Origin: Bolinopsis microptera
Taxonomy: Eukaryota; Ctenophora; Tentaculata; Lobata; Bolinopsidae
Reading direction: 5' to 3'
DNA: 64,000 bases
NCBI RefSeq assembly: GCF_026151205.1
Contig: NC_087073.1
Location: 8,347,411-8,411,410, forward strand
The translations under genes were made by a program, and so were the position numbers. Positions within the stretch are counted from its first letter, which is position 1; every line of letters begins with the position of its first letter. This document shows positions 54,838 through 64,000 of the stretch, one piece after another. The notes beneath the pieces were generated by a model that ran no database searches, was not told the origin of the DNA, and was given only the letters and a program-made list of their open reading frames with translations.

Positions 54838-56750
54838 CTAAAAAACAAAGAAAAGATTAGTCACTCTTAATATGCATATTTCAACTAAACAAAGGAAATG
54901 ATGTGAAGCATGATAGAGGTCTTTTCATGCAGTGAAGTTTTATTCAGAAGAGGGTAAATTCATGCTTTTCATCATATTACAAACAAATTTGTGTTAGACC
55001 TAATAGTCCTTTTTTACCGCAAATTACAAATATTTAGGGTTCGGTCTGAGAGCCCAAATTCACAAGAATCAAACATGTTGGTCAGAAACTCTTGTATTTA
55101 TCACGCAACCCTATCTCTAATCTCTATGCAGGCTGACAAGGTCTGTTAAAAAAGATAAAGTGGAGGATGTGAATATTTTGTACAGTAGTGAATAGACTGC
55201 ACTTCTTAATACCCAGCGATTTGTTTGCACTCAGGACAAATTTTGAGTAATTCACTATAACATGGTTCGGTGCTTATTTTCATATAGTTCATTATTAATG
55301 TAGCTCATTGCAGCAAAAATTGATCTCCTAGCAACTTCCTGAGGCTCAGAATGTTGACTTGAAAATGCTACTTTGAACATGCACATTTGCGCATGAGAAC
55401 GTGTTTTTTGATAATAACTCGACACAGGGAAGTCGAAATAATTTCATTTTTGTTGTGATAGTTTGCTATTCCAATGCTCTTTCCAATGATGTATGATATG
55501 ACACAATAAGTTCATTACAGATGAATTGCAAATTCTGTGTTTTTTAAGTGCAAACAATTTGCTGGGCATTGACCTTGCTAGATGGTCATTCGAGAAAAAT
55601 TCAGTCAAAACTGTGAATTTTGGGTCGCAGAAAGCGTAAATTTGAAAATGTCCTACCGGTAGGACATATTCAAAATTTTCATTGCATCAAAGTTTTCTCC
55701 GGATATACTGGTTCCAATACCTTGATGGCGACTTGTGTCACTCTCACCGACCTCACTGATTGATCACTGGTCAAAAATTCAGTCATAACCACCAAATTTT
55801 GGTCAAGGAGATGCCAGAAAAGCTTCTCTTCAAAAATCTTCCAGAATCTCATTTCATATTTTGATGATTGTCCGTTTATCAAAGCTTTATTTGGAAATAG
55901 AACTTTCAGTACCACAATCGAGTCTTATGGTTCTAGTTACAAAGTCGATCAGTCTATTCACTATTATGCAAAATCTCCTCCACTAGACTATATCTTTCAT
56001 AAAAAGTGACTGGGATGTGTGCATTGTCCATCCAAGACAGTAACTCAAACTATAAAATCATGAAAAATAACTTGGATAATATGTTTCCATAGCAACTAAA
56101 CGAGCAATGTAAAAAAGGTATACAACTGCACTATAAAAACCACCTCGATCAGAAACGCGTGCTATATCTCCACTGAAAGCACATACATCCAATTTGATAC
56201 GTATGAATTAGTTTTACACTGACCAAAATTGAACGTGGCATCGTTCACTTGATCACTTAGGAGGCACCTCGAAAGTATTCCAAGTAATTTGTATAAGTGT
56301 ACTTATTAATTCTAAACACATTGCAGGAGATTTGATCTCGATTCATGAAGTTGGAAAGAAGTTACTGCAAGGCGTGTAATTTGTTATTTGGGGAGTGTGC
56401 TTTCGGTGAAAATATAAGTTGCACCAATCGACATGGTTTAAACCATATTCAAATTTGGGACATATGTGTACACTTCCACCTCCAATCCTGATATCTGTCC
56501 CGTGTGGTCTGCATAAACCCACTGTGCAATATAACGTGTTTAGCTCACTTTAAAGCTTGATGATACCCGTCTCCACTGGGGCTCACAAAATTTCGCTGTC
56601 CTCAAAAGAACTGAGAACATAAATTAAACGCTTTATCAAATCGTAAATGTGACGCTGCAAACAAAGCAGAATGAGACAAAATTATCTCAAAATTGTTCCA
56701 ATCTAATCCATGGTTTGATGTAAAAACTTAAATACAAGTTAGTATTTAAA
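54838..56750. other. Stretch without recognised exons
   Basis: No gene supported. A minus-strand frame at 55679-55915 is open but has no ATG start at its beginning and no domain. A palindrome lies at 55641-55673. Confidence 0.4.
55641..55673. repeat. Palindrome centred on ACCGGT
   Basis: TGTCCTACCGGTAGGACA is an exact 18-bp palindrome (55649-55666), extended by TTTGAA / TTCAAA after a two-base mismatch on each side. Confidence 0.75.
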
Positions 56751-56982
56751 CTTAGCTAATATATTACAATATAATTAATAATTATTGGGGCGCCCAATGC
56801 ATAACGACGCGCTGCGTTATTGGTTATCGTGCTTAGAGACTCGAGATTGTAGCAGAGCCACGAGCTAGTGTGTAGTGCATAGCATGTAAAAATAAAAGTT
56901 GCAATTAAAGTTTTGACGCATGTTACTCGTCTAAATTTCTTCGAAGTAGCATGCGAGGCAAGTGCTACGGTGTAGCGCGCGC

Positions 56983-57227
56983 TTATCATACGTTGTATGA
57001 CCTTGTATCACGTCGTGACCCCACGGTCGTTTCACTACCCCTGTAGAGTTTCTACAATACAGGGGAGCCGCGCACTCATGCACTCATGAACATAATAGCC
57101 TGGGGTCCCAAGGTAACAGTGAGCAGCAGTTAGCAACAGTTAGCAGCAGTGAGCAGCAGTTTCTTTGCACTATAGTCTTCCTGTGCACTATAGTGAAACA
57201 ACCGTGGGGGTCACGGTGTGATACAAT
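56983..57227 (+). mobile_element. Element C (composite) inside element B
   Basis: Starts TTATCATACGTTGTATGACC and ends CACGGTGTGATACAAT, with the C ends but an enlarged rearranged middle that includes a second, inverted C start and an E fragment. TAGCGCGCGC is present on both sides (56973-56982 and 57228-57237), where intact B elements have it once. Confidence 0.72.
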
Positions 57228-57386
57228 TAGCGCGCGCCGGGCTAGTCTATTAACAATGGACAATAAAAGTTGCATTGTATGTTGTACTGGCATCGTCAAT
57301 TAAGATTGATTTAATAAATTTTACTCAGCTTGGTTATTTTTGTTCGGTACTTCCCTTTACGTTATAGGTTTATAAACTACCAAGAC

Positions 57387-57473
57387 TTACTGGGCCGCGC
57401 TCAGCCTGTCATATTTCCGCCAAATCTCTATTCGTTAATGAACATGATAGCCTGAGGTCCCGGCCCCAGGTAA
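57387..57473 (+). mobile_element. Element E inside a diverged element D
   Basis: 87 bp from TTACTGGGCCGCGC to CCCCAGGTAA. ACCAAGAC flanks both ends (57379-57386 and 57474-57481), duplicating the ACCAGGAC position of other D copies. Confidence 0.8.
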
Positions 57474-58086
57474 ACCAAGACGCGCGCCGAAATGGACTCG
57501 TCGACGGTCTTGAAACAAATATTTTACCAGTATAGTTATTTAAAATAGCACGAAAATCATTTCTTGACGAGTTATAAGCAAAAAATATTTTTTTTTCAGA
57601 CAAGCTTAAAACGAGAATTGAGCTGTTTACGCTTTTGGATGCAAGTTAGTTTTGGTTTTTAAGTAATACTAATTGTGAAGAGCTTCGGAGGACTTCGCCG
57701 CTTCGACGCGCCGCGCAAACAAGCATTCTTGCTTCGCAGAGCAGCGATCTGGAAGGGTTGACAACGTCAATCAATGAAGAGCTATGTAATATAAAAATTT
57801 GCAGAAAAAAGTTGTGCACCTTAACTTTAAATAATTACTGCATTATAAATAAAAATCGAAATCAGCAATTTACAATTTACAATTGCAAATGTAACACTAA
57901 CAGAACGGTCCAAATATAATTTTGTCCCTGGCCCTACGTAACGCGACGGCCTCGCGCTATTGCAATTCGAGCGAGAGGGCTCTGGTTAGAGCAAAATTGT
58001 TTTACAGCAGACAATTGCAATTAAATAACACGGTAGCATTTCCTTAACGGGTGGTTGTATGTTGTAGCTCGATGCACTACTGGGCC

Positions 58087-58188
58087 TTACCTGGGGACCC
58101 CAGGCTATGCTATTATATTTCTGTTCATAATCATAGAATTGAATAGAGATTTTGCGGAGTGCATGACAGGCTGAGCGCCGCCCAGAAT
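58087..58188 (-). mobile_element. Element E (inverted) inside module F
   Basis: About 100 bp from TTACCTGGGGACC to GCGCCGCCCAG. Flanks ACTGGGCC and ACTGGGTC match at 7 of 8 bases, and uninterrupted F copies carry a single ACTGGGCC. Confidence 0.78.
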
Positions 58189-58260
58189 ACTGGGTCGGGC
58201 ATCAAAAATATTTGTCGGATCCACAGTGCAGTGCACAGATCATACAGCGATGCATTACTA

Positions 58261-58590
58261 AATTGAACGATCACTGATCAGGAATCGTTTAAGATTAATT
58301 TCGAAGCACCTCGCTACTTACGCAGACGCTACTTATATAACTTCAAAACGACTGATTCCAGTGTCCAGATTCATGATTACCATTTAAAACAAAGAACAAA
58401 GAACGGCAACAATATGTATCTAACTAGAGCATGCACTTACGAAATTTCTGAATTGTCATAGTCTGATCTTGCTTTCTCATTTCTTCTGATATGTGATAAC
58501 TATTCATGATTCAAAGTCAATTAAATTGACATTTCGACCATTGCCAAGATGGATTGAATTCGAAGTGAAACGATGAACAAATTATTTCGC
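58261..58590. other. 3' flank of the beta-lactamase-like gene
   Basis: Short AT-rich stretch, probably the 3' untranslated region. Nothing else seen. Confidence 0.4.
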
Positions 58591-61166
58591 TCAATCTTTT
58601 ACGCGAGTGAAGGAAACCGCGTCCATGTCGTAACTGATCCACCTCTTGATTGTTATCTTCTGAACTTTCGAGTGAGGAGACGCAGGTGGTTCTATTTCTA
58701 TAAGCATCTCGTTTTGTGCATCATCCTGAAATAAACATTTTGTTGTTCAACAAATAACTAATATTAATAAGACGCACAAACTACCATTTGTTTGATCTTA
58801 TTGTCTCCAAAACACAAAATATGGTTTGTTTTGATTCAATATGAAAATACATTTTCTTTTCCATCTTCGTAACCTTAATAAATGTATCAATCTTTCCTAA
58901 TAATATAATATTAATGAAAAAATAATTGTAGATTACCTTTAGATGGTCAGGTAGCCAGGGGATGTTGTCAAAGAAACAGTGTAAGACAAGCGGCTCCTCG
59001 CTGGTGTCTATCTTCTTCTTGTGGCCACTATGTTCACTGTGGTTTCCTTTAACCTCATATATCCGTGAGGTCCACCTGTCGTTGAGTACTAGTCTAGGAG
59101 TGTGCTTGTGGTCATAAAGCAACTCCGCTTTTCCTAAGAAGGGGTGTCTGAAAACTCCCAGATGGACGGAAGTAAGGCGCGGCCGGACGTCCATCGGAGA
59201 CTGGAGCTTCATTATTTTAATGTTAGTGTCAGATGGGAGCTGATTCAGGTTCTCCTGGTGAGACACACCACCTATCGACTGATGCTGAGATTGCCATTTC
59301 TGCCGGTCTTGCAGTACGGGTAAATCATTGCTCTGGCAACCTGAGTGGATTGGTTATTAGGACAGTGACTTGCCTGAAACATCACCAGCTGAGATTTGGA
59401 GAGGGTCCAATCGAATAAAGATAAGAGCAAGAAGTTTCACTTGAGTGAGTTGTGGCCCAGCTACTTGAGATTTAATGTTATTAGACCAAACAGATGGAAT
59501 TCAAGAAATCTAATGAATGCGATTGCATTTTTGAAATTAAGTGATTAAGGCAGCGTTAACTCAATATCTGAGTTTATGCTTTGGCGCAGAATTCAATTCC
59601 AAAGTCCTTTAATAATCAATTTGATTAAATTTCACAAAAATTTAACATCAAAAAGGAGAAAGGGGACTCACCCCATGACTCTAATTCTCTGTCTACTTCT
59701 GAGGATATGTCTGGGTCCAGGTTACCGTTCAGGACCATGTCTAGGATAATCACATCAAGAACAGAGAACAGCTTTCTGTTCAGACTGGCCCGTCCTCCGG
59801 AGAAAGCGTAGAAAACACCAAGTTTGTGCTCCGGGTAGAGATTGATCTTTGAATAATGGACGTTGTAGTAGTTACCAGAATGGCTGTACTCAGGGTTATC
59901 GTGATCTGAATTTGTTAGCTGTGTTAAACTTGATGCTTAAAGATATTGGTGTGTTCACGGGCAAGAATTTATCAGGACGTCTTATGACACAACAGTTTCA
60001 TAAGAAGAAAACTCCGCTCACTTAGATGCAAAGGACAGCTGAAAAATTGCCACCCACTCAGAGGGGCAGTGAAAGGAGAGCTCACCTAAAGGACATGTGA
60101 AGAGAAACCAGCCCTCGCCATATCCAACACAACTAGAACTCCAGTTAGGAAAGGGTCGGGACCAATCTGAGAACAGTCGGGTTAATGACTACATAAGGAC
60201 ATAAATTGGACGCTGGAGACCCTGTAAGCGGTCTTTTTGATGTCCGTTCAAACAAAGTCCGATGAGGTTGTTACATTAAATATTGATCATGAATGTCTTC
60301 GAGCTGTTCATTTTAATGTCCGTTCAAAATTACCTCCGTTCACGCAATGTCTAGTAAAATAACATCCGATAAGTTGTAACTAGTTACTGGTAACTACAAG
60401 TAACCTTCCAGAGAACGTTCATGATATTCATTCGACTGATATTAACTCAGCTGCGAAGAAAATATTTGAAGCACACTTACTTTTGTACTCGCTGAGCTTG
60501 TGGAACATATTGTCAATAGTCTGGGATCTGACCAGTCTTCGTCTGGAATTGAGAACACCACCACCAAGCAGAAAGTTCATCCACAGGGCCATGTCTTTAC
60601 CTGACGCTAGCAATCCTCCTGCTGGCGTCATTGAGGGATTCCACGATCTGCAGCGGTTGGTGGTCAGGTAAAAAAACATTATAATTCCTCCTCATTCGAT
60701 CTGCCAACTTCCCCCCTCATTTTCCCGGCATCATCCCTTGGAGGGTTGCCACAGAGTAGACAAAGCATATTTATGATATGCCCTTGTGGGCCAAGAAATC
60801 ATTGCTAGAAGACCACTGTTGAGAATTGAAGTGGGTCGGGTGTTGCATCAAAGTTTTAACAAATGTCCGATTTACAAGACGAATACGAGAAAAAAAACAT
60901 TGTCCAGCAAACCTGAGCCATACTTCGTCTCCAAGAAATCTGTTCTCTCCCCTCAAATAAAGGTAAGGTTTAGCAATTCTCCCCTTATTCCTGCCCACAA
61001 ACTCTTTATCACTGAGCGTGCCAGCCCGCATACCCAGGTTGCTGTACACCAGTCTCTGTAGGTCCTGCTCGTAGGTCCGTCCTGACATGATCTCTCCAGC
61101 ACGAGCTGCTGCAACGTATAACCAGTTGTTGTAGTGCCATGATCCGCGGTATTCTCTCCTGCTGTC
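58591..61166 (-). CDS. Serine beta-lactamase-like protein, C-terminal six exons
   Basis: Exons 60913-61166, 60481-60647, 60086-60166, 59672-59905, 58937-59271 and 58591-58725 join in phase to about 400 codons, ending RVKD-stop. The first seen exon has WHYNNWLYVAAARAGEIMSG, the Tyr-x-Asn motif of class C-type serine hydrolases; the second AGGLLASGKDMALWM; the third YGEGWFLF; the fourth HSGNYY, the His-Ser/Thr-Gly equivalent of KTG, followed by LGVFYAFSGG. The nucleophile motif SxxK and the N-terminal third are absent: no matching exon was found up to 64000, so the 5' part lies beyond the window, in unrecognised small exons, or is lost. Introns are 206-400 bases, so this is a native animal gene, not contamination. 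Animal members (LACTB relatives) are peptidase or scaffold proteins; substrate unknown. The 59271 acceptor (cgatag) is weak. Confidence 0.82.
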
Positions 61167-62478
61167 CTGGTGGGAGGGGCTGGTTACTTTCACCGCCACA
61201 CTTATCTATCATATATACAAATATTTAAGAAATTCGCGTGCATCGCGTGCCAACAAAATACTTGGATTTCTACCGCATTGATATAATATTATAAAGATTA
61301 TGATCATGATTATTATTATTTGCAATTCAAAGTAAACAAGAGTTAAGTGGAGAGATGATATAATTGATTAATATAATATATAGCATTGATTCTTTACTTT
61401 TAGTGTAGATTAATTTAATGTTTATATTTATTAACTAGTGTGAAGGATCAACCATAATTTATTGATATTGTTGTATTTGTAATATCCTACTGTATACTGG
61501 GGCACATCTCACCCCATCGCTGGTTTACTTCTACTAGTTTAATTATCGAAGGGATCATTAATTGAGTAGTTAGTTAATTAGTCTTTCTAGCCGTTTGCAT
61601 AGCCGACTAGCTGTTCAATTCAGCTGGTACATATTTCTCATGACAATGACTGGTAAACTTACATTCACAACTCAGCTGGAATTGGAAAATGTCCAGAAGG
61701 ATTCTATACTTCCTCCCAATAAACGACAAATTCTACAACGTTCACATCACCCACAAAATAAACTTAGACCCTTACTAAACGGCAAGTATAAGAGCAAATG
61801 CCGTTTAGTTAGGGTCTAGTCACTAGTAATGCTGTTTACTCCGAAAGTTCCATTCGGATTGAACTTCTAATGTACAATTAATGAAACTTAAATGGTCTCA
61901 GTAAACTGCTCAGAGCAAGACTTGCGTAAAAATGTTTTATTATACATTTTATAGCATTATTATAGCTTTTAGTAATTAATTTTATAGATTGGCATGGCTG
62001 AGTTTCGCAAAACCAAGTACTTATGTAAACATTTTCGAGTTTTACCGTTTAGTTGTGCCTGTTCAGGCCTAGCGTATTTGAGCAATAGTTCTTTTTACAC
62101 AATAAAAAATATAATCTCCAGCTGGGCCTACAAATTTCATAACAGTGAAAGAGGTATCAGCTCTAACTCGATCACAAGCGACGTTTTCCCTTGATTAGAT
62201 TTCTAGAACCATTTTAACTAATTTTTAAGATTAAAATTTTGTTGTCAAGATACTATAATTCTTCACAAAACACACCTGTTTATCCTTTCTCGAGATTATT
62301 CTAACTTTTAAGCAGCTGGGTCATAGTTCCTACCATCACGTGACTTGTATAACACTACACGAGCTGTCACAAACCTTCAACAACCGACAAAACTTCAGGG
62401 AAAATTACTTGTTGAAATATATCAGCATCTCGATAATTATTTGATGAAAAATAAAAACGAAAACTTTCCAAACATTAC
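61167..62478. other. Stretch upstream of the beta-lactamase-like exons
   Basis: AT-rich, no exon recognised. A strong hairpin is at 61766-61817. If the gene is whole, this is intron sequence. Confidence 0.4.
61766..61817. repeat. 52-base hairpin, 19-bp stem with one mismatch
   Basis: AGACCCTTACTAAACGGCA pairs with TGCCGTTTAGTTAGGGTCT over a 14-base loop. The outer bases add one more pair and one wobble. Size and loop suit either a compact pre-miRNA-like hairpin or a remnant of a small inverted-repeat element. Confidence 0.6.
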
Positions 62479-62611
62479 CGCCGTTGTTTATTGGGGAATG
62501 AAGAATGTTAAACATCCCGTCTAGATTAATATTCCCATTACCAGAATCTGGTTGGAAGATGTATGTATCTATATCTCGGTCTAGTCTATTTTCCTCGTCT
62601 GCTTGTGCCAT
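62479..62611 (-). CDS. Possible first coding exon, acidic N-terminus
   Basis: ATG at 62609-62611 opens a 44-codon stretch, MAQADEENRLDRDIDTYIFQ and so on, to a good donor (GGCG|gtaatg). Its phase (1) does not match the first recognised beta-lactamase-like exon (phase 0), so at least one more exon would lie between if they belong together. It may instead belong to another gene or be chance. Confidence 0.25.
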
Positions 62612-63259
62612 TGATTTAAAAGTTTTTCTTCTTCAGCATCAGAAGTCGAAAATAGGTGACAAGACAAAACTTTGTTTATTGATTTTAACGCGGTGATATG
62701 GCAAAATATGAGACGCTCATCTAATTCTAATAATAATAATAATGTCCGAAACCTAACCTCGTATAATCTGAACTCAAAACATTGTTTTAAAAAAAGCTTT
62801 CCCCCGACAATAGTGGAATCATTTCCGATACCTCAATCTTCTAATACCTCTGGTAATTAATCGAGCGATATCAAGCCATCGTCTTACTCTTATTGTTTAG
62901 TTTTGTTTTGCCAGAATTATTTTATATACTGGGGGATTATCGGCAATTCGTTTTTACATCTCAATAATCAGATTTTGCAAAGAATTGTTGAATTGCGACC
63001 CTTTCTAACATGTCTAAAACGGAAACGTCAAGCGTAATCTCTCTTCAGCCTGACACTATTCAGCGACAATTTGATTTCTTGACCCAACACAACTTGATTT
63101 TCCTTTATTCCGTTAACGAGATTGAATCAACTGGCCTTATAATTTTTACTTGATATGCTTCTAACTTTATTGTTTTCTCAATCATATAAACAAAAGCTCT
63201 AAGAAACAGATAGTAAACAAAGTAAACATTTCTGTCCCCTAATCTTTCTCAAACAAAAG
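62612..63259. other. Gap between the candidate exon and the LINE fragment
   Basis: AT-rich, includes an (AAT)n run near 62729-62743 and probably the LINE 3' untranslated region. Nothing else recognised. Confidence 0.4.
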
Positions 63260-64000
63260 TCATGCAATTTGCATACTTCTCCATTTAACTCTATTCTGAG
63301 CAATTAACGTTAAATAGTTCAAATCACATAAATTATTTAACGATAATTTTCGGACACTAAGGTCGTGTAGAATCAGTGAGAAAAGGTTTGACTGCGGTCT
63401 TCCACGCCGCCCTTGAAGCTGTAGGGTGTTGACAGCAAAAACAAGCGACGAATAGGCAGGGCCATCTGTAGGCCCACGCAGTACATGTCCGAGCATCCTC
63501 CACCGACTACGAGCCACTTTAGCTGACAATGGTTCGCTATTGCAGCGTTTATACAAGTTCTTGTTGGAGATGATGTGAGGGTATTTGTAATTCAAAATTG
63601 ATCGCAGATGACGTCTGTGAGCAATATCTAGTTTTTCCAATACTGATTTAGGGGCAGCCCAGCAAGATGAATTGTACATTAAAACGGATACTACCAGAGC
63701 CTCATACAACAGAAGCCTCTTGCTCAGAGGGATCTTATGGTTCCAAGCTTTCTTGTATTTGTTAAACGCGGCATATCCCAGACATATCCTTCTAGAGATG
63801 TCCTCCTTACTACAAAGCATGGAGCCAAGCGTGATACTCTTTCTCCAGAGCTCGTTCCCTGCAATTGGCTTACCCTGATCGTCTTTAGCTCCCTTTTCAG
63901 CTAAGTACACATGAGTGAAATCAGTTTTGTCTTCGTTAACGAAGAGATTCCAATCTTTAAGGACTTCTGTTGCAATAGGCAACAGCTCCCTCAGATTGTC
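63260..64000 (-). mobile_element. Non-LTR retrotransposon (LINE), 3' part of the reverse transcriptase
   Basis: An open frame of about 246 codons entering from beyond the right edge. It matches the C-terminal thumb and tail of non-LTR reverse transcriptases: FVNEDKTDF, ITLGSMLCSKEDISRR, AALRLLLYEAL-like KRLLLYEALVVSVLMYNSSC, LDIAHRRHLRSIL, RWRMLGHVLRGP and QGRRGRP. The frame is unbroken within the window, suggesting a fairly young copy. The clade (RTE, CR1 or another) cannot be settled without the catalytic core, which lies outside. Confidence 0.85.

Larger units (their letters stand above)
56800..58260. mobile_element. Nest 2 of the tiny nested DNA elements
   Basis: The same B, C, D, E and F modules as at 36.5-39.3 kb, in new combinations and orientations: an inverted B (56913-57263) broken by C-type sequence, a diverged D (about 57364-57535) broken by an E, and an F (58055-58210) broken by another E. 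AGCAGCAGT / AGCAACAGT minirepeats occur at 57117-57160. Confidence 0.78.

Noticed and set aside
55679-55915. 78-codon minus-strand frame
   Set aside because: Begins without ATG, no splice sites fit, no recognised family.
58591-61166. Bacterial contamination or recent transfer of a beta-lactamase gene
   Set aside because: Six exons with GT-AG introns and phase continuity show a native eukaryotic gene, and animals have LACTB-type relatives.

Overview
The window is metazoan nuclear DNA. It is AT-rich, its spliced genes use GT-AG introns, and it carries an Islet-type LIM-homeodomain gene, a second homeobox gene, receptor guanylyl cyclases, rhodopsin-type GPCRs and the end of a LINE. Nothing bacterial or organellar is seen. 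The gene set and repeat load suggest a non-vertebrate, possibly early-branching marine animal (cnidarian, ctenophore, sponge or placozoan), but I cannot fix the phylum from sequence alone.

Layout. 1.5-9.7 kb (minus): two tandem, nearly intronless receptor guanylyl cyclase genes. Both have an unusual cyclase domain lacking the usual catalytic Asn and Arg, and the second also carries a one-base deletion. 10.3-11.4 kb (plus): an AAMP-like WD40 protein. 11.7-14.3 kb (minus): a four-exon homeobox gene with a TATA box. 14.7-26.0 kb: a tandem duplication of about 5.5 kb, each copy holding one intact minus-strand orphan GPCR gene and the same MITE. 26.6-27.1 kb (minus): an unrecognised open frame, head-to-head with Islet. 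27.4-35.8 kb (plus): a complete ten-exon Islet gene of 331 codons with a 5.2-kb first intron and three CACGTG boxes just upstream.

36.5-39.3 kb: a nest of tiny (80-115 bp) mobile elements inserted into one another, several with clear 8-bp target duplications. 42.5-44.6 kb (plus): a five-exon class A GPCR with TATA box and polyA signal. 46.74-49.68 kb: a 2.9-kb fold-back element built of about 175-bp units in inverted arms. 50.8-52.7 kb: a nearly identical 930-bp tandem duplication. 53.3-54.8 kb: a microsatellite-bearing repeat and small candidate terminal exons. 56.8-58.3 kb: a second nest of the same tiny elements. 58.6-61.2 kb (minus): the C-terminal six exons of a serine beta-lactamase-like protein. 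63.3-64.0 kb (minus): the 3' part of a non-LTR reverse transcriptase that runs off the window.

The genes do not form one pathway. The coherent themes are signalling receptors (two rGCs, three GPCRs), two homeobox regulators, local tandem duplication, and small non-autonomous DNA elements. The most unusual items are the cyclase-domain substitutions shared by both rGC paralogues, the nested 8-bp-TSD mini-elements and the large fold-back array. All exon models were built by eye from splice signals and reading-frame phase; percentages and differences are hand counts.
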